Made by a program: the position numbers and the translations under genes. This document shows positions 5,435 to 7,171 of a stretch of DNA of 7,171 bases, piece by piece (the stretch's first letter is position 1; every line of letters begins with the position of its first letter). The stretch spans positions 1 to 7,171 of the forward strand of contig PCAX01000070.1 of assembly GCA_002730795.1 (NCBI GenBank). The letters are read 5' to 3'. The DNA comes from Chloroflexota bacterium (lineage in GTDB: Bacteria; Chloroflexota; Dehalococcoidia; Lucifugimonadales; Lucifugimonadaceae). The notes under the pieces were generated by a model. The model ran no database searches. It was not told the origin of the DNA and saw only the letters and a program-made list of their open reading frames with translations.

Positions 5435-5912
5435 GAAAACTTTAATGCTAAAATGGTGGTTGTTTGTATGCTCATGTGGAGTGGCAATATCCGTAGTCAA
5501 TTATTTGGGATTTTTTGAAATTCTTTTAAAAAAAGATCCAACACGTTTGAGTTTCCTTATATTACTTATATTTCTATTAACAACTGTTTGGATAGGACAG
5601 AGAATTTATAATATAATCAAAGAGCAAAATAAGCCAAAGAAAGATTTACACCAAGATTTTGATATTGGGTGGTTTATAGCTGAATCTTGTTTAGTGTTAG
5701 GACTTATAGGTACAGTAGCAGGATTTATAATCATGTTAGGTACAGCATTTATTAATATAGATGTAACTTCAATTAATTCTATGCAGAAAGCACTTTCACA
5801 AATGTCTATAGGAATGTCTGCAGCGCTTTATACTACATTAATGGGACTATTAAGCTCATTGGGTATTAAATTACAATTAGTAAACATAGGGCGCACAATT
5901 GATAAACTTTAA
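5433..5912 (+). CDS. MotA/TolQ/ExbB-like proton-channel protein, minimal form
   Basis: A 159-residue inner-membrane protein with about four hydrophobic helices (9-30, 38-58, 80-105, 122-147). The third contains GLIGTVAGFIIML (90-102) and the fourth ALYTTLMGLLSSLG (131-144), the two signature stretches of the ExbB/TolQ/MotA family. T94 and T134/T135 lie where the family has pore-lining threonines. Such proteins form pentameric rings around a dimeric ExbD/MotB partner and convert proton flow into motion. This one is far shorter than ExbB (about 240 residues) and has only a 20-residue basic loop between helices 2 and 3, so the large cytoplasmic domain is missing. It begins inside the dyad, without a Shine-Dalgarno, and overlaps its partner gene by 14 bases. 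Confidence 0.87.
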   Translation: MKTLMLKWWLFVCSCGVAISVVNYLGFFEILLKKDPTRLSFLILLIFLLTTVWIGQRIYNIIKEQNKPKKDLHQDFDIGWFIAESCLVLGLIGTVAGFIIMLGTAFINIDVTSINSMQKALSQMSIGMSAALYTTLMGLLSSLGIKLQLVNIGRTIDKL

Positions 5913-6546
5913 CAGATACGCTTCTCCTACTGCTTTTACAGATTTACTTTTTAATATAGTTATCGGCGTAGCCTTTATGTTTATGTTGGCATTTCTGTTA
6001 ATTAATCCAGTAGCAAAGAAACAAGATATAGAATCTAAAGCAGACTTTCTGATTATATTAAATTGGGATACTAAATCATTTAATGACCTAGATTTATGGA
6101 TGAGAGACCCATTAGAAAATACAGTATCATTTAGAAATAAAGATAATGGTTTAATGCATTTGGATAGAGATGACCTAGGCGGAAAAAATGATAGAATTAA
6201 ACAACCCGATGGTACTATAAAGTATGTTGCTTTGAATAGAGAGATACTTGCTTTACGAGGAACAGTAGAAGGTTGGTATGTTGTTAATATACACTCTTAT
6301 AGAAAACGAGATGAACCTAATCCAGTTAAAGGCTCAGTAGAATTAATACAAGTTAATCCTTATAAAGTGATAGCAATACAAGACTTTGAAATACAATTAC
6401 AAGGTATAGAAAAGACTATTTGGCAATTTGAAATGGATGATACTGGTAATATTGTGGATATTAAAGAAGAACCATATTCTATAGTAAAGCTTGCTCTTGC
6501 ATCATTGTCGGGCTATTGGGATATCAGGGAAGAAGAAGAATGGTAA
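5899..6546 (+). CDS. ExbD/TolR/MotB-like partner with periplasmic beta-rich domain
   Basis: A 215-residue protein with a short cytoplasmic N-terminus, one transmembrane helix (about 13-36) and a large periplasmic domain. The helix begins AFTDLLFNI; D15 sits where ExbD, TolR and MotB carry the essential proton-binding Asp. After the helix there is no OmpA-like peptidoglycan-binding domain. Residues 50-100 instead show LIILNWDT, DLDLWMRDP and LDRDDLGG, reminiscent of DUF2135/YfaP-like beta-sandwiches (D-x-D-L-x-x-x-x-P), which suggests binding to a surface or cell-wall partner. The start is TTG: a stop lies 12 bases upstream in frame and the next ATG would remove D15. It overlaps the channel gene, so the two are probably translated as a pair. 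The superfamily is firm; the domain analogy is tentative. Confidence 0.85.
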   Translation: MINFNRYASPTAFTDLLFNIVIGVAFMFMLAFLLINPVAKKQDIESKADFLIILNWDTKSFNDLDLWMRDPLENTVSFRNKDNGLMHLDRDDLGGKNDRIKQPDGTIKYVALNREILALRGTVEGWYVVNIHSYRKRDEPNPVKGSVELIQVNPYKVIAIQDFEIQLQGIEKTIWQFEMDDTGNIVDIKEEPYSIVKLALASLSGYWDIREEEEW

Positions 6547-7171
6547 TGGAATATTTACTTTTTACAAGTTTATTAATTATAGCTTTTGTTTCTTTATGGG
6601 TAATAATAAGTTATAAAGGAAATTATATCTTTAAGGCTATTTTCATTCCTGTTTTATTCTTGGTCGTTATGAGCACTTGGTACACCTATACTAGTATTAT
6701 GGGGTTTGCTACAATACAAGATCCACCAGAGATTGTTAAATATCTAGGACATATAACAGATAAAGGGTCTGGTTGGATATATTTGACTATATTTAATTAT
6801 GATAAAAAAGAACCTAGAATGTATAAGTTGCCTTATAATGAGCAATTAGCAAAAGAACTAGAAAAAACAAAACAAGCACAGGGCCGTGGTGGTGTTAAAT
6901 ATGGCAAGTTGCTTATAGGTAATGATGAAGAAAATAAAGGTAAATGGCTATGGTATGATATGCCGCCTAACGAAATAATGCCTAAAAATTATGAAGGAGA
7001 TAATGAAATGGAAACAAGTGAAGTTGGAATTGAATTGATAAAAGAGTTTGAAGGTAAACGACAGGTTGCCTATCAAGACTCAGCTGGAGTATGGACTATC
7101 GGTTATGGTCATACTAAAGGAGTTTATGAAGGCCAGTTGTGTATTGAAAAGACTTGTGATAGATATCTTGC
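6546..7171 (+). CDS. Membrane-anchored protein fused to a GH24 lysozyme (partial)
   Basis: An open frame from the ATG at 6546 (TAATG overlap with the previous stop) runs without a stop to the window edge, 208 codons. Residues 3-22 and 29-53 are hydrophobic helices separated by a short basic loop, so both ends should face the periplasm. Residues 60-150 form an unrecognised soluble domain (WIYLTIFNYDKKEPRMYKLP, then KGKWLWYDMPP). From about 156 a GH24 phage lysozyme begins, with E169 in KEFEGK, D178 in YQDSAG and T184 in WTIGYGH. The E-8-D-5-T spacing is exact for this family, which cleaves the glycan of peptidoglycan. A purine-rich run (6526-6540) precedes the start. The remaining lysozyme lies outside the window. 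A sequencing-related loss of a stop between two genes cannot be excluded. Confidence 0.82.
   Translation, partial: MEYLLFTSLLIIAFVSLWVIISYKGNYIFKAIFIPVLFLVVMSTWYTYTSIMGFATIQDPPEIVKYLGHITDKGSGWIYLTIFNYDKKEPRMYKLPYNEQLAKELEKTKQAQGRGGVKYGKLLIGNDEENKGKWLWYDMPPNEIMPKNYEGDNEMETSEVGIELIKEFEGKRQVAYQDSAGVWTIGYGHTKGVYEGQLCIEKTCDRYL
6995..6999 (+). promoter_or_regulatory. Internal ribosome-binding site before the lysozyme domain
   Basis: AGGAG, within GAAGGAGAT, lies eight bases before an in-frame ATG at 7008. It is among the best Shine-Dalgarno sequences in the window and sits inside an open coding frame, exactly at the domain boundary. Confidence 0.6.
7008..7171 (+). CDS. Possible soluble GH24 endolysin from an internal start (partial)
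   Basis: This is an alternative product in the same frame as the gene at 6546, starting at Met155 (METSEVGIELIKEF). Its length before the catalytic Glu (E15 in this numbering, with D24 and T30) matches free-standing phage GH24 lysozymes, which begin 10-20 residues before that Glu. The internal AGGAG eight bases upstream supports real initiation here. Without membrane helices or a signal peptide, this form would collect in the cytoplasm and need a holin to reach the wall, as T4 lysozyme does. It may be the ancestral gene start before fusion, or one of two products made from a single gene. Which form dominates cannot be told from the sequence. Confidence 0.55.
   Translation, partial: METSEVGIELIKEFEGKRQVAYQDSAGVWTIGYGHTKGVYEGQLCIEKTCDRYL

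Noticed and set aside
5433..6546. A Zorya-type (ZorAB) defence system
   Set aside because: The channel pair is superficially similar, but no ZorC, ZorD or ZorE-like gene is present, the partner lacks an OmpA-type domain, and the neighbours are phage lysis and replication genes.
1..7171. tRNA genes, CRISPR arrays, insertion sequences, inteins or introns
   Set aside because: I saw no cloverleaf, spaced direct repeats, transposase or split conserved motifs anywhere on either strand.

Overview
This window is an AT-rich, plus-strand-only, tightly packed stretch that reads as part of a tailed-phage genome of the T4-like superfamily, most likely a marine phage of a low-GC alphaproteobacterium such as a SAR11-type host. 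The support is a T4 gp61-type DNA primase, an adenosylcobalamin-dependent (class II) ribonucleotide reductase, a phage-type PD-(D/E)XK nuclease, a ClpP-like protein, a GH24 lysozyme, exact copies of the T4 late-promoter octamer TATAAATA, and almost no intergenic space. The host assignment is inference, based on base composition and on a DUF6356-type small membrane protein, a family I associate mainly with alphaproteobacteria.

Layout. (1) Bases 2-88 are the end of a protein whose last strands look like the C-terminus of an outer-membrane beta-barrel. (2) Bases 113-1461 hold five small genes, four with one hydrophobic segment each (DUF6356-like; membrane anchor plus coiled coil; secreted or anchored two-cysteine protein; C-terminal-anchor protein) and one small basic soluble protein. 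(3) Bases 1490-5421 form a nucleic-acid and protein-processing module behind a strong sigma70-like promoter: primase, class II ribonucleotide reductase, zinc-ribbon protein, resolvase-like nuclease and ClpP-like serine peptidase. (4) Bases 5433-7171 begin at a perfect dyad that contains a late-promoter-like motif. They encode an ExbB/TolQ/MotA-like channel protein, an ExbD/TolR/MotB-like partner with an unusual periplasmic domain, and a membrane-anchored protein whose reading frame continues without a stop into a GH24 lysozyme that runs off the window.

The fourth region is the most interesting. A two-gene, proton-channel-like stator is translationally coupled to a membrane-tethered muralytic enzyme. 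A strong internal ribosome-binding site could also release the lysozyme as a separate soluble product. This suggests an energised envelope or lysis machine that I do not recognise as a described system. A second theme is regulatory: the three genes that follow recognisable promoter elements (starts at 113, 1490 and 5433) all lack a Shine-Dalgarno sequence, and in each the predicted transcription start falls on or within one base of the start codon, which suggests leaderless mRNAs.
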